The notes under the pieces: model-generated
What the model was told of the DNA's origin: nothing
Databases searched by the model: none
What the model saw: only the letters and a program-made list of their open reading frames with translations
Translations under genes and position numbers: made by a program
Shown: positions 10,243-19,675 of the stretch, one piece after another
Numbering within the stretch: position 1 is the first letter of the stretch
Layout: each line of letters starts with the position of its first letter
NCBI RefSeq assembly: GCF_039394605.1
Contig: NZ_CP135033.1
Coordinates: 186,001 to 250,000, forward strand
Direction: 5' to 3'
Length of the DNA: 64,000 nt
Source of the DNA: Buchnera aphidicola (Kurisakia onigurumii)
GTDB taxonomy: Bacteria; Pseudomonadota; Gammaproteobacteria; Enterobacterales; Enterobacteriaceae

Positions 10243-11076
10243 TTACTGTGTATTTCTTAATAGTTCATTTATTTCTACTTTATTTAAAGTTTTTTTATCA
10301 ACTTTTTTTACAATTATTGCACAATACAGACTGGATTTCTGATCTTTATCAGAAGGTATTGTTCCTGGAACTACTACAGAATATGCAGGAATTTTTCCAT
10401 AAAATATTTTTCCAGTACTTCTTTCATAAATTTTTGTACTTTGTCCAATATATACACCCATAGATATTACAGAACCTTGTTCTACAATTACACCTTCTAC
10501 TATTTCTGATCTTGCTCCAATAAAACAATTATCTTCAATTATAGTTGGATTAGATTGCATAGGTTCTAAAACACCTCCAATTCCTACACCTCCTGATATG
10601 TGCACATTATTTCCTATTTGAGCGCAAGATCCAATAGTAGACCATGTATCTATCATGGTATTTTTTCCTATATAAGATCCTATATTTACATAACAAGGCA
10701 TTAGTATACTTTTTTTATCTATAAAAGATCCATATCTTACAGTAGCTTGAGGTACAATTCTTACATCATCTTGTATGAATTGCTCTTCATTATAGTCACT
10801 ATATTTTAATTCTACTTTATCGTAATATGTTGTTTCTAATCCGTGAATAATTTTATTTTTTTGTGTGATTAAAAATAATAAAATAGCTTTTTTAACCCAA
10901 TGTTTTGTAATCCATTCATTATTTATTTTTTCAGATATTCTCAATTTTCCTGTATTTAACATTTCTATAGTTTCTTTTATAGCTTCAGAAGATTCTATAC
11001 TAATGCTATTTTCTTTAGATTTAATTAATTCTTTATTTTCGTATGTTTCATTAATTATTTTTTCAATTTTTTTCAT
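10243..11076 (-). CDS. dapD: Tetrahydrodipicolinate N-succinyltransferase
   Basis: Succinylates tetrahydrodipicolinate with succinyl-CoA in the diaminopimelate/lysine pathway. The 277 residues compare with 274 in E. coli. A helical N-terminal domain of about 100 residues precedes a left-handed beta-helix of hexapeptide repeats ([20 protein letters not shown], then [20 protein letters not shown]). The C-terminal segment keeps [12 protein letters not shown] and [13 protein letters not shown] stands about 9 bases before the ATG. With the cell-wall cluster missing next to ftsA, the pathway probably serves lysine for the host. Confidence 0.97.
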   Translation of the reverse strand: MKKIEKIINETYENKELIKSKENSISIESSEAIKETIEMLNTGKLRISEKINNEWITKHWVKKAILLFLITQKNKIIHGLETTYYDKVELKYSDYNEEQFIQDDVRIVPQATVRYGSFIDKKSILMPCYVNIGSYIGKNTMIDTWSTIGSCAQIGNNVHISGGVGIGGVLEPMQSNPTIIEDNCFIGARSEIVEGVIVEQGSVISMGVYIGQSTKIYERSTGKIFYGKIPAYSVVVPGTIPSDKDQKSSLYCAIIVKKVDKKTLNKVEINELLRNTQ

Positions 11077-11168
11077 GTTTAAGTATCCTTTGATTTATTT
11101 TTTTTCGATAATATGAATTTTTATATTTAAAGAACAACTATAATAAATATTAATATTGATATATATTT

Positions 11169-11966
11169 TTATATATTTTTGATTATAGGATTTATTTTTT
11201 CGTCTTCTTGTATTGTAAGTATTTCACAACCATTTTTTGTCACTAATACAGTATGTTCGTATTGAGCAGATAAGGAATGGTCTATAGTTTTTACAGTCCA
11301 ACCATCATTTAAAATTTTTATAAATGGTTTTCCTATATTAATCATGGGTTCAATAGTAAAAATCATTCCTTCTTTCATTTGTATATTCTTATTATATTGA
11401 CTATCATAATGTAATATATAAGGTTCTTCATGAAATTTTTTACCAACTCCATGACCACAATATTCTTTTACAATTGAAAAATTTTTTTTTTTAATATATT
11501 TTTGTATAACTTTACCTATTTCAGAAAAATATGCTCCAGGTTTAATGATTTTCAATGATTTATATAAACTTTTTCTGGTTGAAAAACATAAATTTTTTGC
11601 TATTTTATTTACTTTTCCAATAAAAAACATTTTAGATACATCTCCATAAAAACCATCTTTTATTACAGCTATATCTATGTTAATAATATCTCCTTCATTT
11701 AAAATTTCTAATTTATTAGGTATTCCATGACATATTGTATCATTGATTGAAGTACAAATAGATTTTGGAAATCCTTTATATCCTAAACATGCAGGTATAG
11801 CTTTTTGTTCATGAGTTATATATTTATGACAAATATTGTTAATTTTATTTGTATCTATTCCAGGTTTTAAATATTTTTGAATCATTTTTAAGTTTTCTGA
11901 TGCTAGAATACATGCTTTTCGTATTTTATTTATTTCATATTCGTTTTTAATTATTATTGAAGACAT
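11169..11966 (-). CDS. map: Methionine aminopeptidase type I
   Basis: Dinuclear-metal enzyme that removes N-terminal methionine from new proteins. The start chosen is the ATG at 11966: it aligns with the E. coli N-terminus and gives exactly 264 residues. A GTG three codons upstream (11975) is in frame but less likely. Metal and catalytic residues are present: His in CHGIP, Asp in NIDIAVIKDGFYGD (two), His in CGHGVGKKFHEEP, Glu in FTIEPM and Glu in AQYEHT. It is divergent from rpsB, the arrangement also seen in E. coli. Confidence 0.95.
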   Translation of the reverse strand: MSSIIIKNEYEINKIRKACILASENLKMIQKYLKPGIDTNKINNICHKYITHEQKAIPACLGYKGFPKSICTSINDTICHGIPNKLEILNEGDIINIDIAVIKDGFYGDVSKMFFIGKVNKIAKNLCFSTRKSLYKSLKIIKPGAYFSEIGKVIQKYIKKKNFSIVKEYCGHGVGKKFHEEPYILHYDSQYNKNIQMKEGMIFTIEPMINIGKPFIKILNDGWTVKTIDHSLSAQYEHTVLVTKNGCEILTIQEDEKINPIIKNI

Positions 11967-12276
11967 ATGTTTCACATTTTTTATAAGAATTTTTTTTAAA
12001 AAGTATGTTATTGTTTTATAGTAATAATGACATAATAATTGAAATTATTATTTATTATTTAATTTTTTTTGTTTTTATTTTAAACGAATATATCTTATTG
12101 TATATAAAATCAATATTAATTTTAAAATAAAATAATTATTATAAAATTTATATATTTATTAAAAAAAATATTTTTAAAAATTTTTTTTGAATATTATCTG
12201 TTATTTAGAATATTTTAATAAATTTTTTATACAATAGTTACAAATTTATTTTTATAAAATTATATAAGGCAAGAAT
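11967..12276. other. Divergent promoter region between map and rpsB
   Basis: 310 bp without a gene. It must contain the rpsB-tsf promoter and leader, and the map promoter on the other strand. A TTGAAT at 12187 is a possible -35 for rpsB, but no well-spaced -10 separates it from the background. In E. coli this leader carries the S2 autoregulatory site; I see no conserved structure that I could name. Confidence 0.4.
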
Positions 12277-12993
12277 ATGCAAAAATTATCTATGCAAGAT
12301 ATGATTAAAGCTGGTGTTCATTTTGGACACAAAACTCGTTATTGGAACCCAAAAATGAAACCATTTATTTTTGGTTCAAGAAATAAAATTCATATTATTA
12401 ATTTAGAAAAAACTTTACCTTTATTTCGTATTGCTATCAATGAATTAAAAAGAATAGCTTTTAGAAAAGGAAAAATACTTTTTGTAGGAACAAAGAAAGC
12501 AGCAAGTATTTCTATAAAAAATACTGCAATATTATGTAAACAGTACTATGTTCATTATAGATGGTTAGGAGGTATGTTAACGAATTGGAAAACAGTTAGA
12601 CAATCTATAAATAGATTAAAAGATTTAGAAATACAATCAAAAGATGGAACTTTTGAAAAGTTAACAAAAAAAGAAGCTTTAATTAGATTTCGTACTTTAT
12701 CTAAATTAGAAAATAGTTTGGGAGGTATTAAAAATATGGGAGGTTTACCTGATGCTTTATTTGTTATAGATGCAGATCATGAACAAATTGCAATTAAAGA
12801 AGCGAATAATTTAGATATTCCAGTTTTTTCTATTGTAGATACTAATTCTAATCCAGATGGAATAGATTATGTTATTCCTGGTAATGATGATGCAGTAAGA
12901 TCTATTGAATTATATTTATCAGTTATTGAAAATTCTATTAAAAATATTAATAAAATAACAGATAAAAATGAAATTATAAAAAAGTTTCAATAA
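12277..12993 (+). CDS. rpsB: 30S ribosomal protein S2
   Basis: Small-subunit ribosomal protein, assembled late onto the 30S body next to S1. The 238 residues compare with 241 in E. coli. Signature motifs are [19 protein letters not shown] at the N-terminus, [11 protein letters not shown] near residue 95 and [19 protein letters not shown] near 160. [25 protein letters not shown], read in two overlapping pieces, closes the core. ATAAGGCA provides a Shine-Dalgarno about 8 bases before the ATG. tsf follows 76 bp downstream in the classic operon. Confidence 0.98.
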   Translation: MQKLSMQDMIKAGVHFGHKTRYWNPKMKPFIFGSRNKIHIINLEKTLPLFRIAINELKRIAFRKGKILFVGTKKAASISIKNTAILCKQYYVHYRWLGGMLTNWKTVRQSINRLKDLEIQSKDGTFEKLTKKEALIRFRTLSKLENSLGGIKNMGGLPDALFVIDADHEQIAIKEANNLDIPVFSIVDTNSNPDGIDYVIPGNDDAVRSIELYLSVIENSIKNINKITDKNEIIKKFQ

Positions 12994-13069
12994 AAAATAT
13001 TTTTTAATAATTTAAAATTTTTTAATGTAATAAAAAAAATATAAAAAAATAATGTTTCAGGAACATAAT

Positions 13070-13879
13070 ATGCAAAAAAATAATTTATGTCTTATTAAAG
13101 AATTAAGAAATCGAACAGGAATAGGAATAATAGAATGTAAAAAAGCTTTATTTTATACAAAAAATAATTTAGAGCAAGCAATAGATTATTTACGTAGTGC
13201 TGGAGTGATTAAAGCTGAAAAAAAAAATATTAATTCTACTTTAGAGGGATTGATATTAATTTATCAAAAAAATAATAATATAGCTATATTAGAGTTAAAT
13301 TGTGAAACAGACTTTGTATCTAAAAATATCGATTTTATTAATTTTGGAAAAAAAATTTTAGATCGAATAGTATGTAAAAATATAACAGATATTTCAGACA
13401 TTAATATATTTTTTGAAAAACATCGAGTAGACTTAATATCTAAATTTAATGAAAATATTAATATTCGTAGAATAAAATTAGTTCAAAAAAAATGTTCTAG
13501 TTATTATCTACATCGATTTAGAATAGGAGTAATAGTTTCTTTTGATAATATGAATTCTTCAATTAATAAAGAAATTATGAAGAATATTTCCATGCATATT
13601 GCTGCTAGTAAACCAAAATATATTGATGCTTCTAATATTCCTCAAGAAGTTATTCAAAGAGAATATAATATTCAATTAGAATTAACCAAAAAATTAAATA
13701 AAAATAAGTTACAAGAAGAAAATATTATAAAAGGTAAAATGAATAAGTTTATCAATGAAATAACATTATTAAATCAAATTTTTATTATGAATACAAAAAA
13801 AACTGTTAAGGAAATTTTAAAAGAAAATAATTTAAAGGTATTATCTTTTATTCGTTTTGAATTGGGAGAAAAAATATAA
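13070..13879 (+). CDS. tsf: Elongation factor Ts
   Basis: Guanine-nucleotide exchange factor for EF-Tu. The start chosen is the ATG at 13070, because CAGGAA stands 8 bases before it and the protein then begins MQKNNLCLIKELRNRTG, aligning with E. coli. An in-frame ATG at 13052 has no ribosome binding site. UBA-like N-terminus (LIKELRNRTGIGIIECKKAL), then TDFV of the EF-Tu contact (NCETDFVSKN) near 80. The 269 residues stop at IRFELGEKI, about 15 residues short of E. coli (283 aa), so the very C-terminus is trimmed. Confidence 0.95.
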   Translation: MQKNNLCLIKELRNRTGIGIIECKKALFYTKNNLEQAIDYLRSAGVIKAEKKNINSTLEGLILIYQKNNNIAILELNCETDFVSKNIDFINFGKKILDRIVCKNITDISDINIFFEKHRVDLISKFNENINIRRIKLVQKKCSSYYLHRFRIGVIVSFDNMNSSINKEIMKNISMHIAASKPKYIDASNIPQEVIQREYNIQLELTKKLNKNKLQEENIIKGKMNKFINEITLLNQIFIMNTKKTVKEILKENNLKVLSFIRFELGEKI

Positions 13880-14695
13880 AATAAAATTTATTTTTTATTA
13901 ATGTTTAATTTTTGTATTAAAAATTTTTTATCAATAAAATATTTGTATTAATATTTTTATAAATAAAATTTAAAAAAAATAGTATGAAATGGTATTTTTG
14001 AATAATAAAAAATAATAATATATTAATTAAAATACATATCTTTAATATGATTAAAATTTTTATGTATAACAATGAATAAGATAATTTATTTTTATAATTT
14101 AGGATTTATAATGGATTTTATTATTAAATAAAAATATTTATTGCGATTAACAAAATTTTATTTTTTATAACAACATGAATTTTAATATTTTAAAATTATT
14201 TAAATTTTATTTATTTGATATATATTATTAGATTTAATCGATAAAGAATATCTATGCTATGGATATTTATTATAGTTTTATTAATCTATTTAATTTATGA
14301 TTGAATTATTTTATTAAAAAATATTTTATTTTATAATAAAAATTTTAATTATGGTGAAAAATATTTTTCATTTTTAATGAATATTTTAATTATTTTATAT
14401 ATTTTTTATTTAATAAATTAAATTATATAATTTTTTCAGTGTTAAAATATTTTCATATTATTTTTTATAAGAATTAAATCATTAATTTAATATATATTTG
14501 CATTTTTTTATAAAATTAACATTTTATTTTGAATAAAATATATAATATAATTTTATCGATATTTTTTATTTTAACCATTTTTTTTTAAAGGATAATTATT
14601 TTTTATAAATAAGAAAAATTTATTTTTTTAGATTTAAAAAATAATTATTAATATTTTATATTAATTTTTATTTATGTATTAAGGTTATAAATTTT
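13880..14695. other. Gene-free stretch where pyrH is expected
   Basis: 816 bp between tsf and frr with no open frame and no recognisable RNA gene. In E. coli and, as I recall, most Buchnera, UMP kinase (pyrH, about 720 bp) sits exactly here. The length suggests an eroded gene that has lost all readable coding. An imperfect inverted repeat (arms 14241-14252 and 14262-14273, 10 of 12 positions paired) is the only structure I could pick out. Confidence 0.65.
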
Positions 14696-15250
14696 ATGAA
14701 TGAAATTATTACATTTGCAGATTTAAAAATGCAAAAATGTATTAATTCTTTTAAAACACGAATTAATGCAATTAGAACTAGTCATGCAACACCTGAATTA
14801 TTAAATAATATTTTTATTGATTACTATGGTAAAAAAACTCCATTGTTTCAGGTTACAAATATTGTTGTAGAAAATTCTCGTACTTTAAAAATAAATATAT
14901 TTGAAAATGGATTACAAAACATTATTCAAAAAAGTATTATCAATGCTAATTTAGGGTATGGTATAAGTACTCAAGGTAATTGTGTTTATGTTACAGTACC
15001 ACATCTTAATGAAGAAAGAAGACAAGAATTAGTTAAAAAAATTAAAAAAGAATCTGAACAGGCACGAATATGTATACGAATTATTAGAAAAGAAAAAAAA
15101 GATAGAATTAAATTAGATATAAAAAAAAAAATAATTTCTAAAGATCAAGATAGAGTAATTCAAAAAAAAATACAAGATTTAACTGATAAATACATAAAAA
15201 AAATTGAAAAAATTTTTTTAAAAAAAGAATCTGATATCATGAAAATTTAA
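14696..15250 (+). CDS. frr: Ribosome recycling factor
   Basis: Splits post-termination ribosomes together with EF-G. The 184 residues compare with 185 in E. coli. Three-helix-bundle motifs are FKTRINAIRTSHATPELLNN, VTVPHLNEERRQELVKKIKK near 100 and RKEKKDRIKL near 130. The initial ATG lacks a strong ribosome binding site (AAGG is 12 bases away). A strong hairpin follows the stop. The order rpsB-tsf-frr without pyrH is the shortened form of the E. coli operon. Confidence 0.96.
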   Translation: MNEIITFADLKMQKCINSFKTRINAIRTSHATPELLNNIFIDYYGKKTPLFQVTNIVVENSRTLKINIFENGLQNIIQKSIINANLGYGISTQGNCVYVTVPHLNEERRQELVKKIKKESEQARICIRIIRKEKKDRIKLDIKKKIISKDQDRVIQKKIQDLTDKYIKKIEKIFLKKESDIMKI

Positions 15251-15571
15251 TTTTTGTTTATAACGCCGTTTTAAAAATTTTTCATAATTTTATTTTTTTA
15301 AATTTATATTATTTTTTATAAAAAAACGGCGTTTTATAACTTATTTAAAATAAAATATATTAATTTTATAAATATTTTGTAAAAATATTTTATTATTATT
15401 CATATTAATTTTTAATTTTTTACATTACAATAAATATATGAATTATATTAATTAATATTTTGAATATAAATAATTTAAAAAAATTATAAAAATTAAATTT
15501 CTTTAATAAAAAATTCAAATTATTATTTAAAATTATATTTTTACTGTATTTAACTAAAATAATAAATAAAA
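15251..15571. other. Gene-poor stretch where dxr, uppS and bamA are expected
   Basis: 321 bp containing only the frr terminator. In E. coli frr is followed by dxr, ispU (uppS), cdsA, rseP, bamA, skp, lpxD and fabZ; as I recall, pea-aphid Buchnera keeps dxr, uppS and bamA. All are missing here, leaving frr close to fabZ. Confidence 0.6.
15262..15337 (+). terminator. Rho-independent terminator after frr
   Basis: Perfect 11-bp arms AACGCCGTTTT (15262-15272) and AAAACGGCGTT (15323-15333), with TTTT directly after the second arm. The GC core CGCCG/CGGCG is exceptional in this sequence. The 50-base A+T loop is long for a terminator but can be closed further by internal pairing. It lies 12 bp after the frr stop and would end the rpsB-tsf-frr message. 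Confidence 0.75.
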
Positions 15572-16027
15572 ATGTTAATAAATGAAAAAAAAATATTAAA
15601 AAAAAATGAAGTATTAAATTTACTTCCTCATAAATATCCATTTTTATTAGTAGATAAAATTATAGAGTATAAAAATAATAATTTTATTAAAACTATAAAA
15701 AATATTACTTTAAATGATTTTTTTTTTGAAGGTCATTTTCCCTCTTATCCTATTTTTCCTGGTGTTTTAATAATTGAATCTATGGCTCAATCATCAACTT
15801 TACTATTGTATAAAAATAATCCATATTGGGTAAAAAAAAAATTTTTTCCTTTAATAAAAATAAACAATGCATCTTTTAAATTTCCTGTATATCCAGGTGA
15901 TCAAATAATTATTGATATTTTTTTACAAAAAACGTTTAAAAAACTAACTCAATTTAATTGTATTGCAAGAGTATTAAGTAAAACTGTTGTTATTGCCACC
16001 ATTTCTTGTATTCAAACAAAAATATAA
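15572..16027 (+). CDS. fabZ: 3-hydroxyacyl-[ACP] dehydratase FabZ
   Basis: Dehydrates beta-hydroxyacyl-ACP in type II fatty-acid synthesis. The 151 residues match E. coli (151). Hotdog-fold motifs LLPHKYPFLLVDKI near residue 17 and FEGHFPSYPIFPGVLIIESM near 50 carry the catalytic His and Glu. It works with FabI and AcpS, also in this window. In E. coli fabZ sits among lipid A genes ahead of dnaE; here only fabZ and dnaE remain of that block. Confidence 0.95.
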   Translation: MLINEKKILKKNEVLNLLPHKYPFLLVDKIIEYKNNNFIKTIKNITLNDFFFEGHFPSYPIFPGVLIIESMAQSSTLLLYKNNPYWVKKKFFPLIKINNASFKFPVYPGDQIIIDIFLQKTFKKLTQFNCIARVLSKTVVIATISCIQTKI

Positions 16028-16159
16028 TTTTTTTAAAAATATTATTCATATAAGCATATATAGTTATATAAAATTATAAAAAATAGGAATTAAATCAATC
16101 ATTTTTTATGAAAAAATATTTTTTTCTATTTTTTTTTTTTTCAATGTAGGTTCATTAGT

Positions 16160-19100
16160 ATGAATTCTTCTAATTTTGTTCATTTAAATACGCATAGTGA
16201 TTATTCTATTATTGATGGAATAGCTAGTCCTGAAAAAATAGTACATAAAGCAAATAGTTTAGGAATGTCTTCAATAGGTATTACAGATTTTTCTAATTTG
16301 TTTGGTGCATTAAAGTTTTACTTAAAAGCACATGAATACGGTATTAAACCAATTATAGGAATTGATTTTAATATGAGATCTATTTTTATTCCTAATATGA
16401 TAAGTAGAATTACATTGTTAGCTTATAATAAAATAGGATATAGAAATCTTTCTATATTAACTACATATTCACATAAAGAAAAAAAAAATTATTCTCAAGC
16501 AATATTAAAACAAGAATTATTAAAAAAATATAATCAAGGATTAATAATTTTATCAGGAGGTTGTTTTGGAGATATTGGAATATGTTTATTAAAAAATAAT
16601 AATAAATTTTTAAATTCTATGTTTAATTTTTATTCTAATTATTTTCCAGAATCACATTATTTAGAATTAACTCGTACTAATAGAGTTAATGAAGAAGAAT
16701 ATATTTCTAAAGTTTTATATTGCGCAAATAAAAAACAAGTACCTGTTGTTGCTACAAATTCTGTTTGTTTTTTAAATAAAGAAGATTTTTCAGTACATAA
16801 TATTCGTATGGGAATTAATCAAGGTATTATGATTTCAGATATAAATAAAAAAAAAAATTATAGTAAAGAACAATTTTTAAAATCACAAGAAGAAATGATT
16901 AATTTATTTTATGATATACCTGAATCTATTGTAAATACTGTTGAAATTTCTATGCGTTGTAATTTTATTTTTAATTTAAATAAATATTTTTTACCAACTT
17001 TTTTTGATAAAAAATTTGATGTTAAAAAAAAATTAATAGAAGAATCATTTCAAGGTTTGGAATATAGATTTAAAAATTATATTTTTAAAAATCAAAAAAA
17101 TGTTTTTAAAACTAAAAAAAAATATATTGCAAGATTGAATTTAGAATTGGATATAATTAATAAAATGGGTTTTCCTAGTTATTTTTTAATTGTTATGGAA
17201 TTTATACAATGGGCAAAAAAAAATAATATTCCTGTAGGTCCGGGAAGAGGATCTGGAGCGGGATCTTTAGTTGCTTATGCATTAAAAATAACTGAACTGG
17301 ATCCTTTAAAATTTGATTTATTATTTGAAAGATTTTTAAATTTAGACCGTGTTTCTATGCCTGATTTTGATATTGATTTTTGCATGGAAAAAAGAGATTT
17401 AGTAATTGAACATGTGTCTAAAAAATATGGTTCAGATTCAGTTGCACAAATAATTACTTTTGGGACAATGACTGCAAAATCTGTTATTCGAGATGTAGGT
17501 CGTGTTTTAGGGTATCCGTATGGATTTATTAATAAATTATCTAAATTAATACCATTAGATCCTGGAATAACATTAAATAAAGCGTTTTCTACTAATCAAG
17601 AATTAATTGAATTATATTCGAATAATACTGATGTCAAAAGTATAGTAAACATTGCAAAAAAATTAGAAGGTGTTACTAGAAATATTGGAAAACATGCTGG
17701 AGGCGTGATTATTGCACCTTCAAAAATTATTAATTTTGTACCTTTATATTTTGATGAAAATGGAGAAAATGTATTAACACAATTTGATAAAGATGATATT
17801 GAAAAAATTGGTTTAGTAAAATTTGATTTTTTAGGATTAAAAACTTTAACAATAATTGAATCATGTGTTCGAATAATAAATTCTAAATTACATAACAAAA
17901 AAGTTGATATAAAGAAAATTTCCTTAGAAGATAAAAAAGTTTTTGATATGCTAAATAATGCAAATACTACTGCAATATTTCAATTAGAGTCTTTAGGAAT
18001 GAAAAAATTGATAAAAAGACTTAAACCAGATTGTTTCGAAGATATAATTTCGTTAGTAGCATTATTTCGACCTGGTCCGTTACAATCAGGAATGGTAGAT
18101 AATTTTATTGCTCGAAAGCATGGAAAAGAATCTATTTTTTATCCAGATAAGAAATGGCAACATATTCTATTAAAACCTATATTAAAATCTACCTATGGTA
18201 TTATATTGTATCAAGAACAAGTCATGCAAATTGCACAAGTTTTATCAGGATATTCATTAAGTGATGCTGATATATTAAGACGTGTTATGGGAAAAAAAGA
18301 TCCTTTAGAAATGAGAAATCAATATTCAATTTTTCAATCAGGAGCTAAAAAAAATGGTATTGATGTAGTTTTATCAAAAAAAATATTTAGTTTATTAGAA
18401 AAATTTTCTGGATATGGATTTAATAAATCTCATTCTGCAGCATATGCGTTAATATCATATCAAACACTATGGTTAAAATCTCATTATCCTGCTGAATTTA
18501 TGGCTTCTGTAATGACTTCTGAAATAGATAATTCTGATAAATTATCAAATTTAATTTTAGAATGTAAAAAATTAAATATAAAAATATTACCTCCTTGTAT
18601 TAATCATGGATTTAATCATTTTTATGTAAATGAAAAAAAAGAAATAATATACGGAATGGGAGCAATAAAAGGAATTGGAATAAATTCTATTAATAGTATA
18701 GTTAAACATAGAACAATAAAAATAGGATATTTAGATTTATTTGATTTTTGTGTAAAAACGAACAGTAAAAAAATTACTGTTATTATTATAAAAAAATTAA
18801 TTAAATCCGGTTCATTAGATTGTTTTAAGTTGAAGAGATCTTTTTTAATTAATTCATTATTACATACTTTTAATTCTGCCAAACAATATAAAAAAATTAT
18901 TTTATATAAACAAAAAGATATATTTAACCCTTCTATTCAGGATTTTAAAAACATTGTTAAAAATAAAAATTTAAATGTTTTAGTTTGGACTAAAAGTATG
19001 AAATTAGATTATGAGTATTCAGTTTTAGGTTTATGTATTACAGGATATCCTATTCGTGAATATTTATTTGAATTGAATAAATATGTTAATGCAATAAAAT

Positions 19101-19672
19101 TAAAAAATATAAAATTACAAAAAAATAACAGTGTTGTTTGTGTTTTTGGAGTTATTTCTTATATAAAAAGAATATTAACTAAAAAAAATACTCAAATGGT
19201 TTTGATATCTATTGATGATAGTTATTGTAAATTAGATGTCTTAATTTTTGAAAATTTATTAGAAAGAAAAAAATATTTTATCAAAAAAAATAATATTGTC
19301 ATTATTCAAGGTAAAGTTATTTTTGATAATTTTATTAAAAAAAAAAAAATAATAGCGATAGATATTATTGATATAGATTATGCAAGACTGAATAGTTTAA
19401 GTGAAATTATTGTTTTTACAAAAATAACAAAAAATATTGATAAATTGTTTGTAAAAATTAAAAAAATTACATTAACAAAAAATAATAGAACAATTCCTTT
19501 AAATATTTATTTTTATAAAAACAATGAATTTGTGCAATTAAAATATGTTAAAAAATGGAAAATTTTTCCAAATAATAAATTAATAAATAATTTAAAATAT
19601 TTATTCGGAATAGGATCAGTAAAATTAAAAAGAATAAAAAATACTGTATCTAAAATATTTTTTTATCATTAG
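16160..19672 (+). CDS. dnaE: DNA polymerase III alpha subunit
   Basis: Replicative polymerase of the chromosome. The 1170 residues compare with 1160 in E. coli. An N-terminal PHP domain (HLNTHSDYSIIDGIA) precedes the palm with PDFDIDFCMEKRD near residue 405, carrying two catalytic Asp, and the third Asp in KFDFLGLKTL near 555. GPGRGSGAGSLVAYAL near 360 is the PNTP-binding motif. Fingers (ALFRPGPLQSGM, GYGFNKSHSAAYALI), the HhH, OB and tau-binding regions follow, less conserved. AGG lies about 12 bases before the ATG. It pairs with DnaQ (29807-30541). Its stop is 3 bp from the convergent proS stop. Confidence 0.98.
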   Translation: MNSSNFVHLNTHSDYSIIDGIASPEKIVHKANSLGMSSIGITDFSNLFGALKFYLKAHEYGIKPIIGIDFNMRSIFIPNMISRITLLAYNKIGYRNLSILTTYSHKEKKNYSQAILKQELLKKYNQGLIILSGGCFGDIGICLLKNNNKFLNSMFNFYSNYFPESHYLELTRTNRVNEEEYISKVLYCANKKQVPVVATNSVCFLNKEDFSVHNIRMGINQGIMISDINKKKNYSKEQFLKSQEEMINLFYDIPESIVNTVEISMRCNFIFNLNKYFLPTFFDKKFDVKKKLIEESFQGLEYRFKNYIFKNQKNVFKTKKKYIARLNLELDIINKMGFPSYFLIVMEFIQWAKKNNIPVGPGRGSGAGSLVAYALKITELDPLKFDLLFERFLNLDRVSMPDFDIDFCMEKRDLVIEHVSKKYGSDSVAQIITFGTMTAKSVIRDVGRVLGYPYGFINKLSKLIPLDPGITLNKAFSTNQELIELYSNNTDVKSIVNIAKKLEGVTRNIGKHAGGVIIAPSKIINFVPLYFDENGENVLTQFDKDDIEKIGLVKFDFLGLKTLTIIESCVRIINSKLHNKKVDIKKISLEDKKVFDMLNNANTTAIFQLESLGMKKLIKRLKPDCFEDIISLVALFRPGPLQSGMVDNFIARKHGKESIFYPDKKWQHILLKPILKSTYGIILYQEQVMQIAQVLSGYSLSDADILRRVMGKKDPLEMRNQYSIFQSGAKKNGIDVVLSKKIFSLLEKFSGYGFNKSHSAAYALISYQTLWLKSHYPAEFMASVMTSEIDNSDKLSNLILECKKLNIKILPPCINHGFNHFYVNEKKEIIYGMGAIKGIGINSINSIVKHRTIKIGYLDLFDFCVKTNSKKITVIIIKKLIKSGSLDCFKLKRSFLINSLLHTFNSAKQYKKIILYKQKDIFNPSIQDFKNIVKNKNLNVLVWTKSMKLDYEYSVLGLCITGYPIREYLFELNKYVNAIKLKNIKLQKNNSVVCVFGVISYIKRILTKKNTQMVLISIDDSYCKLDVLIFENLLERKKYFIKKNNIVIIQGKVIFDNFIKKKKIIAIDIIDIDYARLNSLSEIIVFTKITKNIDKLFVKIKKITLTKNNRTIPLNIYFYKNNEFVQLKYVKKWKIFPNNKLINNLKYLFGIGSVKLKRIKNTVSKIFFYH

Positions 19673-19675
19673 TTG

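Noticed and set aside
13052..13069. Upstream ATG as start of tsf
   Set aside because: No ribosome binding site before it, while CAGGAA is well placed before the ATG at 13070, which also matches the family N-terminus.
15420..15641. Minus-strand open frame of 73 codons before fabZ
   Set aside because: Only Phe, Leu, Ile and Asn with no recognisable motif; it overlaps the 5' end of fabZ and reflects A+T composition.
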